A stretch of DNA of 64,000 bases from Rhodopseudomonas julia (GTDB lineage: Bacteria > Pseudomonadota > Alphaproteobacteria > Rhizobiales > Afifellaceae): assembly GCF_030813515.1 (NCBI RefSeq), contig NZ_JAUSUK010000001.1, positions 1,674,001 to 1,738,000 on the forward strand. The letters are read 5' to 3'. The notes under the pieces were generated by a model that saw nothing but the letters and a program-made list of their open reading frames with translations, ran no database searches and was not told the DNA's origin. This document shows, one piece after another, positions 27,081 to 36,670 of the stretch (positions within the stretch are counted from its first letter, which is position 1; every line of letters starts with the position of its first letter). The translations under genes and the position numbers were made by a program.

Positions 27081-27983
27081 ATGCAGCCGATCCTTGATGC
27101 CGATCTCCTGCGTACATTTGTCGCGATTGCCGACACGGGGAGTTTCTCCGTCGCCGCCGAACGGGCCGGGCGGACGCCGTCGGCCGTGTCCATGCAGGTG
27201 AAGAAGCTTGAAGACCTTGTCGGGCGCCGGCTTTTCGACCGCGATTCAAGGCGCGTCGTGCTGACCGCTTTCGGCGAATCGATGCTGCCGGACGCGCGCC
27301 GCATCCTGCAGATGCACTCGGAGCTCTGGGGTCGTCTGAAGCAGCCCGATCTCGAGGGCTCGATCACCGTCGGCACGCCGGACGAATATGCGAGCGCCTT
27401 CCTGCCGCGTGTTCTCAGAAGTTTCGCCCGCACGCATCCGCGCGTGCAGGTCAACGTCATTTGTGACGTCTCGTCGAAAGTGCGCGTCTATCTGGAGCGG
27501 GGCGACATCGACAGCGGGCTCGTCACCAATGCGGACATTTCCGACGCGCAGTTTCTCCGCCGGCAAGTGCATGAGGAGCCGCTCGCCTGGCTGGGGGCGC
27601 ACGGAGGCACCGCCTATCGGCGCGAGCCCTTACCGGTCGCCGTCGCCAATCCCGATTGCTGCTGGCGCAAGCGCTCCGTCGCGGCCTTGAACAAAGCGGG
27701 CTTCCGGCACCGTGTCGCCTATCAAAGCGCCTCGGCCGCCGGTCAGATTGCCGCCGTTGCCGGCGACCTCGCAATCGCGCCGCTGCCGGCGTCGCTGGCG
27801 CGCGGCGATCTCGTGCTTCTGGGGCCCGATACGGGGCTGCCGGATCTCGGCACCTATGCGATTTCCTTCATTGCGCGCGATGAGAACGACCCCCTCGTCA
27901 TGGCGCTGTCGGACCATGTGGCGGAGAGTTTCGCTCCGGCGAGCGTGCCCGCCTCCAGCATGGGCCTCGACAAGGCGGCGTAA
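27081..27983 (+). CDS. LysR-family transcriptional regulator
   Basis: A 300-residue full-length LysR protein. The winged helix-turn-helix is at the N-terminus (LLRTFVAIADTGSFSVAAERAGRTPSAVSMQVKKLEDLVGRRLFDRDSRRVVLTAFGE), followed by a linker helix and an effector domain with SITVGTPDEYASAFLPRVLRSFARTHP and IAAVAGDLAIAPLPASL. It is divergent from the DUF1127 gene; LysR regulators usually control the divergent gene and themselves. Effector unknown. Confidence 0.92.
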   Translation: MQPILDADLLRTFVAIADTGSFSVAAERAGRTPSAVSMQVKKLEDLVGRRLFDRDSRRVVLTAFGESMLPDARRILQMHSELWGRLKQPDLEGSITVGTPDEYASAFLPRVLRSFARTHPRVQVNVICDVSSKVRVYLERGDIDSGLVTNADISDAQFLRRQVHEEPLAWLGAHGGTAYRREPLPVAVANPDCCWRKRSVAALNKAGFRHRVAYQSASAAGQIAAVAGDLAIAPLPASLARGDLVLLGPDTGLPDLGTYAISFIARDENDPLVMALSDHVAESFAPASVPASSMGLDKAA

Positions 27984-28001
27984 GGTTTCGCCGGCCGGTG
28001 G

Positions 28002-28688
28002 TCAGGAACCCGCGGGCGCTTCTGCGGAAGGGGCGTCGCGGGTCGTGGCTGCGGTTTCGTCGAGCGCCGCCTTGATCAGCCTCGTTCCGTCGTCGGAATT
28101 CCATTCCGCCGGGCCGTTCATATGGCCTACGAGACAGCCATTGCCGTCGACGAGCGCCGTCACCGGCAGGCCGACGGCGAGCCCCATCGCTTTCATCTTG
28201 TTGAAGATGTCCATGGATTTGTCGGTGAGAAGCGGCAGATGCTCGACGCCGATTTCGTTCAGAAACTGGCGTGGCCGCTCCGGCCCGGAGGTATCGATGT
28301 TGATCGGCACGACGGAGAAGTCGTCGCTGCCGAGATCGCCCTCGAGCGCGTCGAGCGCCGGCATTTCCTCACGGCAGGGCGCGCACCAGGTGGCCCAGAG
28401 GTTGACGAGCTTCAAACGGCCGGAAAGGTCGGCGAGGCGTTTTTCCGAGCCGTCCGCGCCGGTGAAAGTGAGGGCGCTCAGATCCTGCGGCTGGCTTGCC
28501 GGGATGAAGGCCGCCACTTCGCCGCCGATCACCGGGTCGAGGCTCGCGCCGGCCGCAACGGCCGCCTGGCAATTGGCGGCCACTTCGCCGGCCGCATCAT
28601 TGCCATTGCCGGAAATCCCGTATAGGGCGAGTCCAAAGCCGAGGACGATCACTGCGAACGTACCGAAGGCCAGATAAGTGCGTTTCAC
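28002..28688 (-). CDS. TlpA-family membrane-anchored thiol:disulfide oxidoreductase
   Basis: A 228-residue protein with an N-terminal anchor ([21 protein letters not shown]) and a periplasmic thioredoxin fold of the TlpA type. The active site is [20 protein letters not shown] (C102 and C105), followed by [21 protein letters not shown] and the cis-proline region [21 protein letters not shown]. Such proteins keep cytochrome c or copper-site cysteines reduced. It is divergent from argH across only 46 bp, a pairing often seen in Hyphomicrobiales. Confidence 0.92.
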   Translation of the reverse strand: MKRTYLAFGTFAVIVLGFGLALYGISGNGNDAAGEVAANCQAAVAAGASLDPVIGGEVAAFIPASQPQDLSALTFTGADGSEKRLADLSGRLKLVNLWATWCAPCREEMPALDALEGDLGSDDFSVVPINIDTSGPERPRQFLNEIGVEHLPLLTDKSMDIFNKMKAMGLAVGLPVTALVDGNGCLVGHMNGPAEWNSDDGTRLIKAALDETAATTRDAPSAEAPAGS

Positions 28689-28734
28689 TGTAATCTGCTC
28701 CGAATCTTCATCTTCAAAAGACTGCGATCAGCTG

Positions 28735-30168
28735 ATGTCCAACCGCATGTGGGGCGGCCGCTTTTCCGAAAGCCCGGACGCCATCATGGAAGAGATCAAC
28801 GCTTCCATCGATTTCGACCGGGCTCTGGCGAGCCAGGATATTGCCGGCTCCAAAGCCCATGCCGAGATGCTGGCGAAAGCCGGCATTATTTCGACGGAGG
28901 ATGCCCGCAAGATCATCGACGGTCTCGACCAGATCGCGGCCGAGATCGAGGAAGGCCGCTTCACCTTCTCGCGGAACCTGGAAGACATTCATATGAATGT
29001 CGAGGCACGTCTCGCGGAATTGATCGGCGATGCGGCAGGGCGCCTGCATACGGCGCGCTCGCGCAACGATCAGGTGGCGACCGATTTCCGTCTCTGGGTG
29101 CGCGATGCGCTCGACGACCTCGATCGCCAGATCCTCGCTTTGATGAACGCGCTCGTGGCGAAGGCCGCAAAGCATGCCGGCACCGTGATGCCGGGTTTCA
29201 CGCATCTGCAAAGTGCGCAGCCGGTCACCTTCGGCCACCACATGCTCGCCTATGTGGAAATGTTTGCACGCGACCGGAGCCGCTTTCGTGACTGCCGCGT
29301 CCGCCTCAACGAATGTCCGCTCGGCGCCGCAGCCCTTGCCGGAACGGCCTTTCCGATCGACCGGAAGATGACGGCCGCCGCGCTCGGTTTCGATCGGCCA
29401 GCGGCCAATTCGCTCGATGCCGTCTCCGATCGCGATTTCGCCATGGAGGCGCTTTCGGCCGCCTCGATCTGCGCGATCCATCTGTCGCGCTTTGCCGAAG
29501 AGATCGTCATCTGGTCGTCGGCGCAGTTCCGTTTCGTCAAGCTCTCCGACAAGTTCACCACCGGCTCGTCGATCATGCCGCAAAAGCGCAATCCGGATGC
29601 GGCGGAGCTGGTGCGAGCCAAGGCCGGACGCATCATCGGGGCGCTCAATGCGCTGATGGTGGTGATGAAGGGTCTGCCGCTCGCCTATTCCAAGGACATG
29701 CAGGAAGACAAAGAGCAGGTTTTCGACGCCCTGCCGTCGCTGTCCCTGTCGCTTGCCGCGATGGCCGGCATGGTCGCCGATCTTCAGCCGAACGAAGCCC
29801 GTTTGCGCGAGGCCGCAGGCATCGGCTTTTCGACGGCGACCGATCTCGCCGATTGGCTGGTGCGCGAGGCGGGGCTGCCGTTCCGCGAGGCGCATCACAT
29901 CACCGGCCGGATCGTGGCCGAGGCGGAAGCGCTGGAGGTCGATCTGGGCGAGATGCCGCTCGAGGCGCTGCGAAAAGTCTATCCGAAGCTCGATGCGACC
30001 GTGTTCGACGTTCTTTCCGTCGATGCCTCGGTCGCCAGTCGTGTCAGCGAAGGCGGAACAGCCCCCGACAATGTGCGCCAGCGTGCCAGCGAATGGCAGG
30101 CCCGGCTCGCGCAGGAAGAAGCGGCGGCTGCGAAAGGCACTCCGCTTTCGCCCGAGGGCTCGCTATAG
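28735..30168 (+). CDS. argH: argininosuccinate lyase
   Basis: Splits argininosuccinate into arginine and fumarate. The fumarase/aspartase superfamily marks are [23 protein letters not shown] at the start, [44 protein letters not shown], and the signature [23 protein letters not shown]. The length of 477 residues is typical. The ATG at 28735 is chosen over an upstream in-frame start because SNRMWGGRF is the conserved N-terminus. The LptM-like gene begins 23 bp after its stop. Confidence 0.97.
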   Translation: MSNRMWGGRFSESPDAIMEEINASIDFDRALASQDIAGSKAHAEMLAKAGIISTEDARKIIDGLDQIAAEIEEGRFTFSRNLEDIHMNVEARLAELIGDAAGRLHTARSRNDQVATDFRLWVRDALDDLDRQILALMNALVAKAAKHAGTVMPGFTHLQSAQPVTFGHHMLAYVEMFARDRSRFRDCRVRLNECPLGAAALAGTAFPIDRKMTAAALGFDRPAANSLDAVSDRDFAMEALSAASICAIHLSRFAEEIVIWSSAQFRFVKLSDKFTTGSSIMPQKRNPDAAELVRAKAGRIIGALNALMVVMKGLPLAYSKDMQEDKEQVFDALPSLSLSLAAMAGMVADLQPNEARLREAAGIGFSTATDLADWLVREAGLPFREAHHITGRIVAEAEALEVDLGEMPLEALRKVYPKLDATVFDVLSVDASVASRVSEGGTAPDNVRQRASEWQARLAQEEAAAAKGTPLSPEGSL

Positions 30169-30191
30169 TCCGCCCAAGGAAGAGGTTCGCG

Positions 30192-30473
30192 ATGACCTGG
30201 CTGCGCTTAGCTGTGGTTTTGATGGTAACGGCGACGCTGGTTGCCGGCTGCGGGCGCCGCGGCGCGCTGCAGCCGCCTCCCGGTGCGCCCGAAGCGGTGA
30301 CGCCGCGCGGCGACATCGGCAATCCAGGCTCGAGCGACCGCAATTTCGACGATCTGACCAAGCTCGATGAGCCGACGGTGACCGACAAGGATGGCGACAT
30401 CGCCACACGTCGTGCCGAGGAAGCGGAGAAGACCCATGGCGGTCGCCGCTTCATCCTCGATCCGTTGATTTAA
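30192..30473 (+). CDS. lptM: LptM-like small lipoprotein
   Basis: A 93-residue lipoprotein. The signal MTWLRLAVVLMVTATLVAGC ends in a clear lipobox (VAGC), followed at once by GRRGALQPPPGAP, the short conserved segment of LptM/YifL proteins, then an acidic low-complexity tail. In enterobacteria LptM assists LptD disulfide maturation in LPS export. Its place between argH and lysA is the conserved position in alphaproteobacteria. The frame is open upstream, but that part is overlap with argH. Confidence 0.85.
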   Translation: MTWLRLAVVLMVTATLVAGCGRRGALQPPPGAPEAVTPRGDIGNPGSSDRNFDDLTKLDEPTVTDKDGDIATRRAEEAEKTHGGRRFILDPLI

Positions 30474-30499
30474 GCAGGGCGCCAGGGAAGGGCGAAGCT

Positions 30500-31774
30500 T
30501 TGCATCATTTTTCCTATCGCGGCGGGGTGCTTCACGCCGAAGACGTGCCGGTTCCGGAGATCGCTGCGGCGGTCGGCACGCCGTTCTATTGCTATTCGAC
30601 GGCGACCTTGACCCGGCATTATCAGGTCTTCGAGGAAGCCTTCGCCGACCTGCCTCACCGCATCTGTTACGCCCTGAAGGCGAATTCCAATCAGGCGGTG
30701 ATCGCCACGCTGGCGCGTCTCGGCGCCGGGGCCGATGTGGTTTCGGAAGGGGAATTGCGGCGGGCACTCGCAGCCGGCGTGCCGGCTGAAAAAATCATGT
30801 TCTCCGGCGTTGGCAAGACCGCCCACGAGCTGCGTTTCGCGCTTCAGGCGGGCATCCATTGCTTCAACGTGGAATCGGAGCCGGAGCTTGCTCTTCTCTC
30901 CAGCCTTGCCGTGGAAGCCGGGCAGGTGGCGCCGGTGAGTCTGCGCATCAATCCCGACGTCGATGCCGGCACGCACGACAAGATCGCGACCGGGCGCAAG
31001 GAGAACAAGTTCGGCATTCCGGCGGAACGGGCGCGTGCCGTTTATGCGGAAGCTGCCAAGATGCCGGGGCTCAAGATCATCGGCATCGATATGCATATTG
31101 GCAGCCAGATCACCGAGCTTCAGCCTTTCGACGCGGCCTTTCGCAGGCTTGCAGAACTCGTCGTGGCGCTGCGCGAGGACGGTCACGAGATCGAGCATGT
31201 CGATCTCGGCGGTGGGCTCGGCATACCCTATGACGAGGACAAGGCGGCTCCGCCGCTGCCGTCGAACTATGCCGAGATCGTGCGCCGCCACATGAATGCG
31301 CTCGGCGCCACCGTCATCTTCGAGCCCGGCCGCCTTATCGCCGGAAATGCCGGGATCCTGGTCGCCGAAGTCATCTATGTGAAGGAGGGCGAGGGGAAGA
31401 ATTTCGTCATCGTCGATGCGGCGATGAACGATCTCATACGTCCGACCCTTTATGAGGCCTATCATCGGATCGCGCCGGTGCGCGAAAGCGATGCAGAGAC
31501 GATCGTCTGCGACGTCGTCGGTCCGGTCTGCGAGACGGGCGATTTTCTCGGCAAGGACGTGCGCCTGCCGCGGCCGGAAGCGGGCGACCTTGTCGCCGTC
31601 TTCTCCGCAGGCGCTTATGGCGCGGTGCAAGCCGGCACCTACAATACGCGCCGGCTGGTGCCGGAAGTGCTGGTGCATGGACATGAATATGCGCTGGTGC
31701 GGGCGCGGCACAGCTACGAGGAGCTCATCGGTCTCGACCGTGTGCCGTCCTGGCTCATGCCGGAAGACGCCTGA
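30500..31774 (+). CDS. lysA: diaminopimelate decarboxylase
   Basis: PLP enzyme converting meso-diaminopimelate to lysine. A 424-residue alanine-racemase-fold protein with HRICYALKANSNQAVI (PLP-lysine at about K60), GADVVSEGELRRAL, the HIGSQI segment, VDLGGGLGIPY, and CDVVGPVCETGDFLGKD. The start is a TTG at 30500: related proteins begin MNHF-Y-GVLHAEDV, matching the residues after it, and no ATG is available. AAGGGCG lies just upstream. Confidence 0.96.
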   Translation: MHHFSYRGGVLHAEDVPVPEIAAAVGTPFYCYSTATLTRHYQVFEEAFADLPHRICYALKANSNQAVIATLARLGAGADVVSEGELRRALAAGVPAEKIMFSGVGKTAHELRFALQAGIHCFNVESEPELALLSSLAVEAGQVAPVSLRINPDVDAGTHDKIATGRKENKFGIPAERARAVYAEAAKMPGLKIIGIDMHIGSQITELQPFDAAFRRLAELVVALREDGHEIEHVDLGGGLGIPYDEDKAAPPLPSNYAEIVRRHMNALGATVIFEPGRLIAGNAGILVAEVIYVKEGEGKNFVIVDAAMNDLIRPTLYEAYHRIAPVRESDAETIVCDVVGPVCETGDFLGKDVRLPRPEAGDLVAVFSAGAYGAVQAGTYNTRRLVPEVLVHGHEYALVRARHSYEELIGLDRVPSWLMPEDA

Positions 31775-31837
31775 GCGAGATCACGAAGCCGTCAAATCTC
31801 GCGCAAGGCCTTGATGTGGCCATGCTTCCCCCTTGTC

Positions 31838-31866
31838 CTTTCCGCTCATTCGTTGTCCGCTATACT
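31838..31866 (+). promoter_or_regulatory. possible promoter of the TIGR02302 gene
   Basis: A good -10 box, TATACT (31861-31866), lies about 100 bp before the GTG start. The -35 region at the matching distance is weak. Confidence 0.3.
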
Positions 31867-31970
31867 TGTGACGATCGGACGCAATCTGTCCTTGCGACGC
31901 GGCCTCTGACGCCGGTCGCAGGCGTGGCGGCCGGGGGTGCCGAGAAGGCCGGCAAGATGAGGAACTGGCC

Positions 31971-34688
31971 GTGAGCGATGCGCCGAAGACGATGCCAGGC
32001 AAAGACGTCCCCGGCGCTGAGATGGGCGCTGGCGAGATGAGCGCTGGCGAGAGGACGCCTGAAGAGGCGCGGGCGCAATTCGCCGAAGAGCGCCTCTCCC
32101 GCCTCACGCGCCGTGCCAGGCTCGCCCTCTTCTGGGAGGCCGCCTGGCCGCGGCTTGTCCCCCTCCTGTCGATCGTCGCCTTGTTCTTCGCCCTCTCCTG
32201 GCTCGGCGTCTGGAGCCTTGTCGGCGATTGGGTGCGCGGCGGCATTCTTCTTGGCTTGGGCCTTGCTGCCGTCGTCGCGTCCGTCTGGATCTTGCGCACG
32301 CCCTGGCCGAGCCAGGCCGCCGCCTTGAAGCGAGTGGAGCGGAATTCGCCTGTTGCCCATCGGCCGGCGAGCGGCTTGCGGGACACGCTTTCAACCGTCT
32401 CCGAAGGGCCGGCGGCGGAGGCTCTATGGGCGGCGCATCGCCGGAGATTGATGGCGTCTCTGGCCGCAATGCGCGCCGGGCCGCCGCGTCCCGATATGGT
32501 GCGGCGCGATCCGAATGCTCTCCGCTTTGTCGTTCCGGTCCTTCTCTTCGTCGCGTTCTTCGTCGGCTGGGGCGAGCACTGGCCACGGCTTGCCGATGCC
32601 TTCCGGCCCGTTTCGACGCCTCTTTCGACCGGCGTGCCGGCCCGCATCGACGCCTGGGTCGATCCGCCGACCTATACCCGGGCGGCCCCCGTCTATCTGT
32701 CGCGCCGCGGCGCGAGCCAAAGCGAGAGCGCGGGGAAGAGCACCGGGGAGGTGGTGCGGGTGCCGCAGGGAAGCCGGCTCACCGTGCGCGTTGCCTCAAG
32801 CGAACCCGCCGTCGTCACGCTCGACGGGCCTGGCGGTCCGATGGCGCTTGCGGCCGATGACGACGGCGACGCCTCGCAACCCGGCGCGCAGCCGCAGGCG
32901 GCCGCTCCGGCAGCGGGTGCAAACAAGGCAGGCTCGCGGAACGAACAGGCGATCCGCAGCTACACGACGACGCTCGAGAGCGATGGCTCCGTCTCCGTCG
33001 AGGCCGGGCGGGCAAGCGAACACTACGCCTTCCGCATCATTCCAGACCGGCCGCCGACGATCCGGCGCGGCGAGGTGACGGTCAATCGGTCCGGCTCCTT
33101 CACCATGGCTTTCACGGTGGAGGACGATTACGGGGTGACTGACGGCAATGTCACGTTCCGGCCGCAGACGCCGCCTGAGGAGGGCGCGCATCCTCTGGTC
33201 GAGCCGCCGTCGATCGCGATCCGCACGGGTCGCGGGCGCAAGGAGGAGAACGGGGCCAAGGCGTCGGGGCGCCTGGAAGAGCATCCTTATGCCGGCATGC
33301 CGGTCGTTGCCGATGCCGTGGTGCGGGATGCCGCCGGCCAGGAAGGGCGGCCTGCCGATGACGGCGCCATGACGCTGCCGGCGCGGCCGTTCCGCAACCC
33401 GATCGCCAAGGCGCTCATCGAGCAAAGGCGCGAGCTTGCCCTCGATGCGCGCAGCAAGGACCGCGTCGTGCAGGTGCTCGACGCGATGACCATCCGGCCG
33501 GGCGATTTCGTCAAGGATTCCGGCATCTATCTCGGCCTGACCGTTGCCTATCAGAGAATGCGCCAGGCCGAGAGCGACGACGAGCTGCGCGCGATGCTCG
33601 ATTATCTCTGGGAGATGGCCGTCCTCATCGAGGACGGGGAATTGTCGGAGGCGCAGGAGCGGCTTGCGGCGGCGCGCGAGGCGCTCGAACAGGCACTCGC
33701 CGAAGGGGCCTCGGAGGAAGAGATTTCGCGGCTCACCGAAGAGCTGCGCCAGGCCATGAACGACGTCATGCGCAGCATGGCCGAACAGATGGCGCGCTCC
33801 GATCCGCAGAAATTGATGCCGATCGATCCGAACGCGCAGGTTCTGTCGCAGCAGGATCTCGAACGCATGCTCGACCGCATCGAAGATCTGGCGCGGCTCG
33901 GCGACAAGGAGGCGGCGCAGGAGCTTTTGAGCCAGCTCCAGGAAATGCTCGACAACATGCAGATGGCCCAGCGCATGCAGCAACAGATGCAGAGCGGCGA
34001 AATGGGCCAGATGATGCAGCAGATGGAGGAACTCGGCCGGCTGATGCGCGAGCAGCAGCGGTTGATGGACGATACGTTCAGCCTCGATCAGGGCCAGCGG
34101 CCCGGGCAGAGACCCGGCGAAGGCGAGATGTCGCCCTCGGAGATGGCGGAAATGATGCGCCAGCTGCAACAGAACCAGGGCAATCTGCAGGAGCAGCTGC
34201 AGGCGCTCCTCGACAAGCTGCGTCAGCAGCAGGGCCAGGGCGAGCAGCCGGGCGACGCGCCGGGGCAGGGCGGCGAAGGCCAGATGGGGCAGGGCGAACG
34301 CGCCCTCGATCGCGCCGGGCGGGCGATGGGAGAAGCCACCGGCTCACTCGGAGACGGCGAGCCCGGTCAGGCCATCGGCCCGCAGGGCGAGGCGCTGCAG
34401 GCGATGCGCGAAGGCATGCAGCAGATGATGAGCGAGATGATGGGTCAACAGGGCCAGGGCGGCCAGCAGCGCGTCGGGCGCGGCGGCAACCCACAGGGCC
34501 AGACGGATCCGCTCGGACGTCCACAGCGGGCGCAAGGGCCGCAGCTCGGCGAGGATGTGCGCATCCCCGACGAATTCGATGTGGAGCGCGCGAGACGCAT
34601 CCTCAATGCCATCCGCGAACGCCTCGGCGAGCGCTTTCGGCCGAGCTACGAACTCGATTACCTGGAGCGGCTCCTGCAGCGCGATTGA
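31971..34688 (+). CDS. TIGR02302 family large membrane protein
   Basis: A 905-residue protein of a family found downstream of lysA in Hyphomicrobiales, function unknown. Two or three membrane helices lie in the first about 200 residues (LVPLLSIVALFFALSWLGVW, GGILLGLGLAAVVASVWIL, FVVPVLLFVAFFVGW). A periplasmic-type beta region follows (PARIDAWVDPPTYTRAAPVYL, SVSVEAGRASEHYAFRIIPDRPP). The last third (about 540-850) is helical then very rich in Gln, Met and Gly, with EQMARSDPQKLMPIDPNAQVL before the low-complexity part. The end, RIPDEFDVERARRILNAIRERLGERFRPSYELDYLERLLQRD, is non-repetitive and looks conserved. The start is GTG with GAGGAA upstream. Confidence 0.9.
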   Translation: MSDAPKTMPGKDVPGAEMGAGEMSAGERTPEEARAQFAEERLSRLTRRARLALFWEAAWPRLVPLLSIVALFFALSWLGVWSLVGDWVRGGILLGLGLAAVVASVWILRTPWPSQAAALKRVERNSPVAHRPASGLRDTLSTVSEGPAAEALWAAHRRRLMASLAAMRAGPPRPDMVRRDPNALRFVVPVLLFVAFFVGWGEHWPRLADAFRPVSTPLSTGVPARIDAWVDPPTYTRAAPVYLSRRGASQSESAGKSTGEVVRVPQGSRLTVRVASSEPAVVTLDGPGGPMALAADDDGDASQPGAQPQAAAPAAGANKAGSRNEQAIRSYTTTLESDGSVSVEAGRASEHYAFRIIPDRPPTIRRGEVTVNRSGSFTMAFTVEDDYGVTDGNVTFRPQTPPEEGAHPLVEPPSIAIRTGRGRKEENGAKASGRLEEHPYAGMPVVADAVVRDAAGQEGRPADDGAMTLPARPFRNPIAKALIEQRRELALDARSKDRVVQVLDAMTIRPGDFVKDSGIYLGLTVAYQRMRQAESDDELRAMLDYLWEMAVLIEDGELSEAQERLAAAREALEQALAEGASEEEISRLTEELRQAMNDVMRSMAEQMARSDPQKLMPIDPNAQVLSQQDLERMLDRIEDLARLGDKEAAQELLSQLQEMLDNMQMAQRMQQQMQSGEMGQMMQQMEELGRLMREQQRLMDDTFSLDQGQRPGQRPGEGEMSPSEMAEMMRQLQQNQGNLQEQLQALLDKLRQQQGQGEQPGDAPGQGGEGQMGQGERALDRAGRAMGEATGSLGDGEPGQAIGPQGEALQAMREGMQQMMSEMMGQQGQGGQQRVGRGGNPQGQTDPLGRPQRAQGPQLGEDVRIPDEFDVERARRILNAIRERLGERFRPSYELDYLERLLQRD

Positions 34689-34817
34689 GCGCGTGCGGGC
34701 TGCGAAAGGACGGCAGAGAACGCGCGGCTGAGAAAGCGGGTCGCCTTGAAGCGAACCGGGAAGGCCGCGCGTCGTCGTCGGGGATGAAGGAAGGTCGGCG
34801 GCTTTCGCCGTGGCAGA

Positions 34818-35195
34818 TCAGGCGACCTGCTGCTTTTCCGCCCCCGCGACGCTGACGGCGGTGCGGATTTCCTGAAGCGTGAAGGGCTTGGTGAGGACGT
34901 CGCGAATGACCTTCTGAAGGTCATCGGCGCGCTCGCGCTGGTCGGCGAAGCCGGTCATCAGAAGGATCGGGAGGCCCGGCCATTTGCGCGCGGCGCTGTG
35001 GGCGAGATCGATGCCATCCATGAGCGGCATCTTCACGTCGCTGACGAGGAGATCGAATTCGCCATCGTTGGCGAGAAGTCGATCCATAGCATCCAGACCG
35101 TCACACGCCGTCTCGACGCTATGGCCGTCCAGTTCCAGCGCGCGGCTGACGAAAGCTCGGACGGAATCATCGTCTTCCGTCAGGAGAATACGCAT
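34818..35195 (-). CDS. single-domain response regulator (CpdR-like receiver)
   Basis: A 125-residue stand-alone receiver domain with the acidic triad EDDD (7-10), phospho-acceptor D53 in LLVSDVKMP, T81 in LLMTGFAD and K103 in LTKPF. There is no output domain. It resembles the receiver-only regulators of alphaproteobacteria, of which CpdR is best known, but the segment after the switch threonine (GFADQRERADDLQKVIRDV) differs from CpdR, so I do not give that name. It follows hpt by 12 bp on the same strand. No kinase is adjacent. Confidence 0.88.
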   Translation of the reverse strand: MRILLTEDDDSVRAFVSRALELDGHSVETACDGLDAMDRLLANDGEFDLLVSDVKMPLMDGIDLAHSAARKWPGLPILLMTGFADQRERADDLQKVIRDVLTKPFTLQEIRTAVSVAGAEKQQVA

Positions 35196-35207
35196 TACCC
35201 TTCCCCG

Positions 35208-35765
35208 CTAATTGGCTCCCTCCTCGTCGCTTTCGACCACGCCGACAAAAGGGAGTTCTCGATGGGCATGGCCTGCATCCATGCCGTAACCGACTACAAA
35301 ATAGTCGGGACAGGTAAACCCAACGTAATCAGCTTCAATTTCTGCCTTGCGGCCTTCGGGCTTGTCGATCATCACCGCCACCTGGACGCGGCGGGCGCCG
35401 CGGGTCGCCATCAATTCGCGCGCGAAACGTACGGTGAGCCCGGAATCGAGCACATCGTCGATGATGAGGACGTCGCGTCCGGCGACGGGGCAGCCGATGT
35501 CGCGCAGGATGCGCACTTCGCCGCTCGTCTTCAGGCTGGCGCCATAGGAGGAGAGCGAGATGAACTCGATCTCCATGGTGACACCGCGGCGCGACATGGC
35601 GCGGACGAGATCGGCACCGAAGACGAAGCCGCCTTTCAAGACGACGATCGCGAGAAGCTCTTCCGGCTCGGTCGCGCAGATCGCCTCGGCAAGCTCATCG
35701 ATGCGGCGATCGATCTCTTCGGCGGAAAAAAGCGGGCGGATATGCGCCGTCGTCACCTTATTCAT
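35208..35765 (-). CDS. hpt: hypoxanthine phosphoribosyltransferase
   Basis: Purine salvage: hypoxanthine (and often guanine) plus PRPP to nucleotide. A 185-residue type I PRTase. ELLAIVVLKGGFVFGADLVRAM is the PPi loop, FISLSSYGASLKTSGEV the flexible loop, and DVLIIDDVLDSGLTVRFA the PRPP-binding motif. It overlaps the zinc-ribbon gene by four bases and precedes the receiver gene, making a three-gene minus-strand operon. Confidence 0.95.
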   Translation of the reverse strand: MNKVTTAHIRPLFSAEEIDRRIDELAEAICATEPEELLAIVVLKGGFVFGADLVRAMSRRGVTMEIEFISLSSYGASLKTSGEVRILRDIGCPVAGRDVLIIDDVLDSGLTVRFARELMATRGARRVQVAVMIDKPEGRKAEIEADYVGFTCPDYFVVGYGMDAGHAHRELPFVGVVESDEEGAN

Positions 35766-36538
35766 GAACCGGCAACGGCGGTTTGGATGAAGGGGTCGGC
35801 GAAGCGAAGCTCGATTCTCGCGGCATTGGCCGGGGTGTCGGTCAAGGTATAGGCGAAGGACAGCCGCTCGCGCGGTGCGATTTCCGGGGCGGGGGCTTCC
35901 ATGGCGCGGTTTTCCAGTTTCTCGCCTGAGGCGCTGTAGATCTCCATGGAGACCGGTTGCAACGCCTGCGGGCGATGGTCAAGGCTGACGAGCCGGCCGG
36001 TGACAAGAAGGGCGTTTTGTCCCGCCATTTCGGCACGATAGACATTGACCGCTTCAAAGGCGACGGGATCGGCGCTGACATGGAGCCCGGCCAGGCCGTA
36101 GAGGCTGGCGAGATCCGGTGCGGCCTTGACGATTGCAGGTCGTGCAAGGACGAAGAGAACCAGAAAGGCGAGCGACAGCGCGCTCAGAACGGGAAGGGCC
36201 ATGCCTTTCCGTTCGGGTCTTTGCAGCGGCGCCTCGTCATTGACGAAGCGCGAGCGGCCAGTTGCCGGCTGCGGTTCTTGCTCCCAGATCTTCGCGTTTC
36301 CGGCCGACGGCAGCGGGGAGGCCGCGATCGGTTTTCCGGCGAAGGCCGGGAAGGCGGGAAGGAGGGCCCGGTGCAGGTCGTGGTGGGCCTTCCAAGTCTC
36401 GCCGCAATGGCCGCAGACGATGAGCTTTGTTGCGGCATCGAGCGATGCCGTCTGCAGGTGCTCGCGCGCGCCGCAGCCAGGGCATTCAAGATCTTGTTCC
36501 CTGGCGGGTCGCTTGTCGCCCGCGTGGCATTCGGGCAT
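35762..36538 (-). CDS. zinc-ribbon, single-pass membrane protein of unknown function
   Basis: A 258-residue protein. A zinc ribbon lies at 19-45 (CPGCG...CGHCG), similar to the MJ0042/zinc_ribbon_5 type found in proteins next to ftsE in alphaproteobacteria. A Pro/Ala-rich basic linker, one membrane helix (LPVLSALSLAFLVLFVLAR) and a C-terminal immunoglobulin-like beta domain follow (FEAVNVYRAEMAGQNALLVTGRLVSL, MEIYSASGEKLENRAME). The order suggests a cytoplasmic metal-binding end and a periplasmic beta domain. It is divergent from ftsE with 132 bp between. Confidence 0.82.
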   Translation of the reverse strand: MPECHAGDKRPAREQDLECPGCGAREHLQTASLDAATKLIVCGHCGETWKAHHDLHRALLPAFPAFAGKPIAASPLPSAGNAKIWEQEPQPATGRSRFVNDEAPLQRPERKGMALPVLSALSLAFLVLFVLARPAIVKAAPDLASLYGLAGLHVSADPVAFEAVNVYRAEMAGQNALLVTGRLVSLDHRPQALQPVSMEIYSASGEKLENRAMEAPAPEIAPRERLSFAYTLTDTPANAARIELRFADPFIQTAVAGS

Positions 36539-36670
36539 GCAGGACTCCGTTTACCATGCCCGACGACTTGTTGCCGAACATCGTTAACGTCGGCTTAACG
36601 GGCGGCGAGGCAGATGGGGCGAAGATGGTGGTGTGCTTCGGCGGCCACAGCCTGGCTTGTGAAAGGACGC

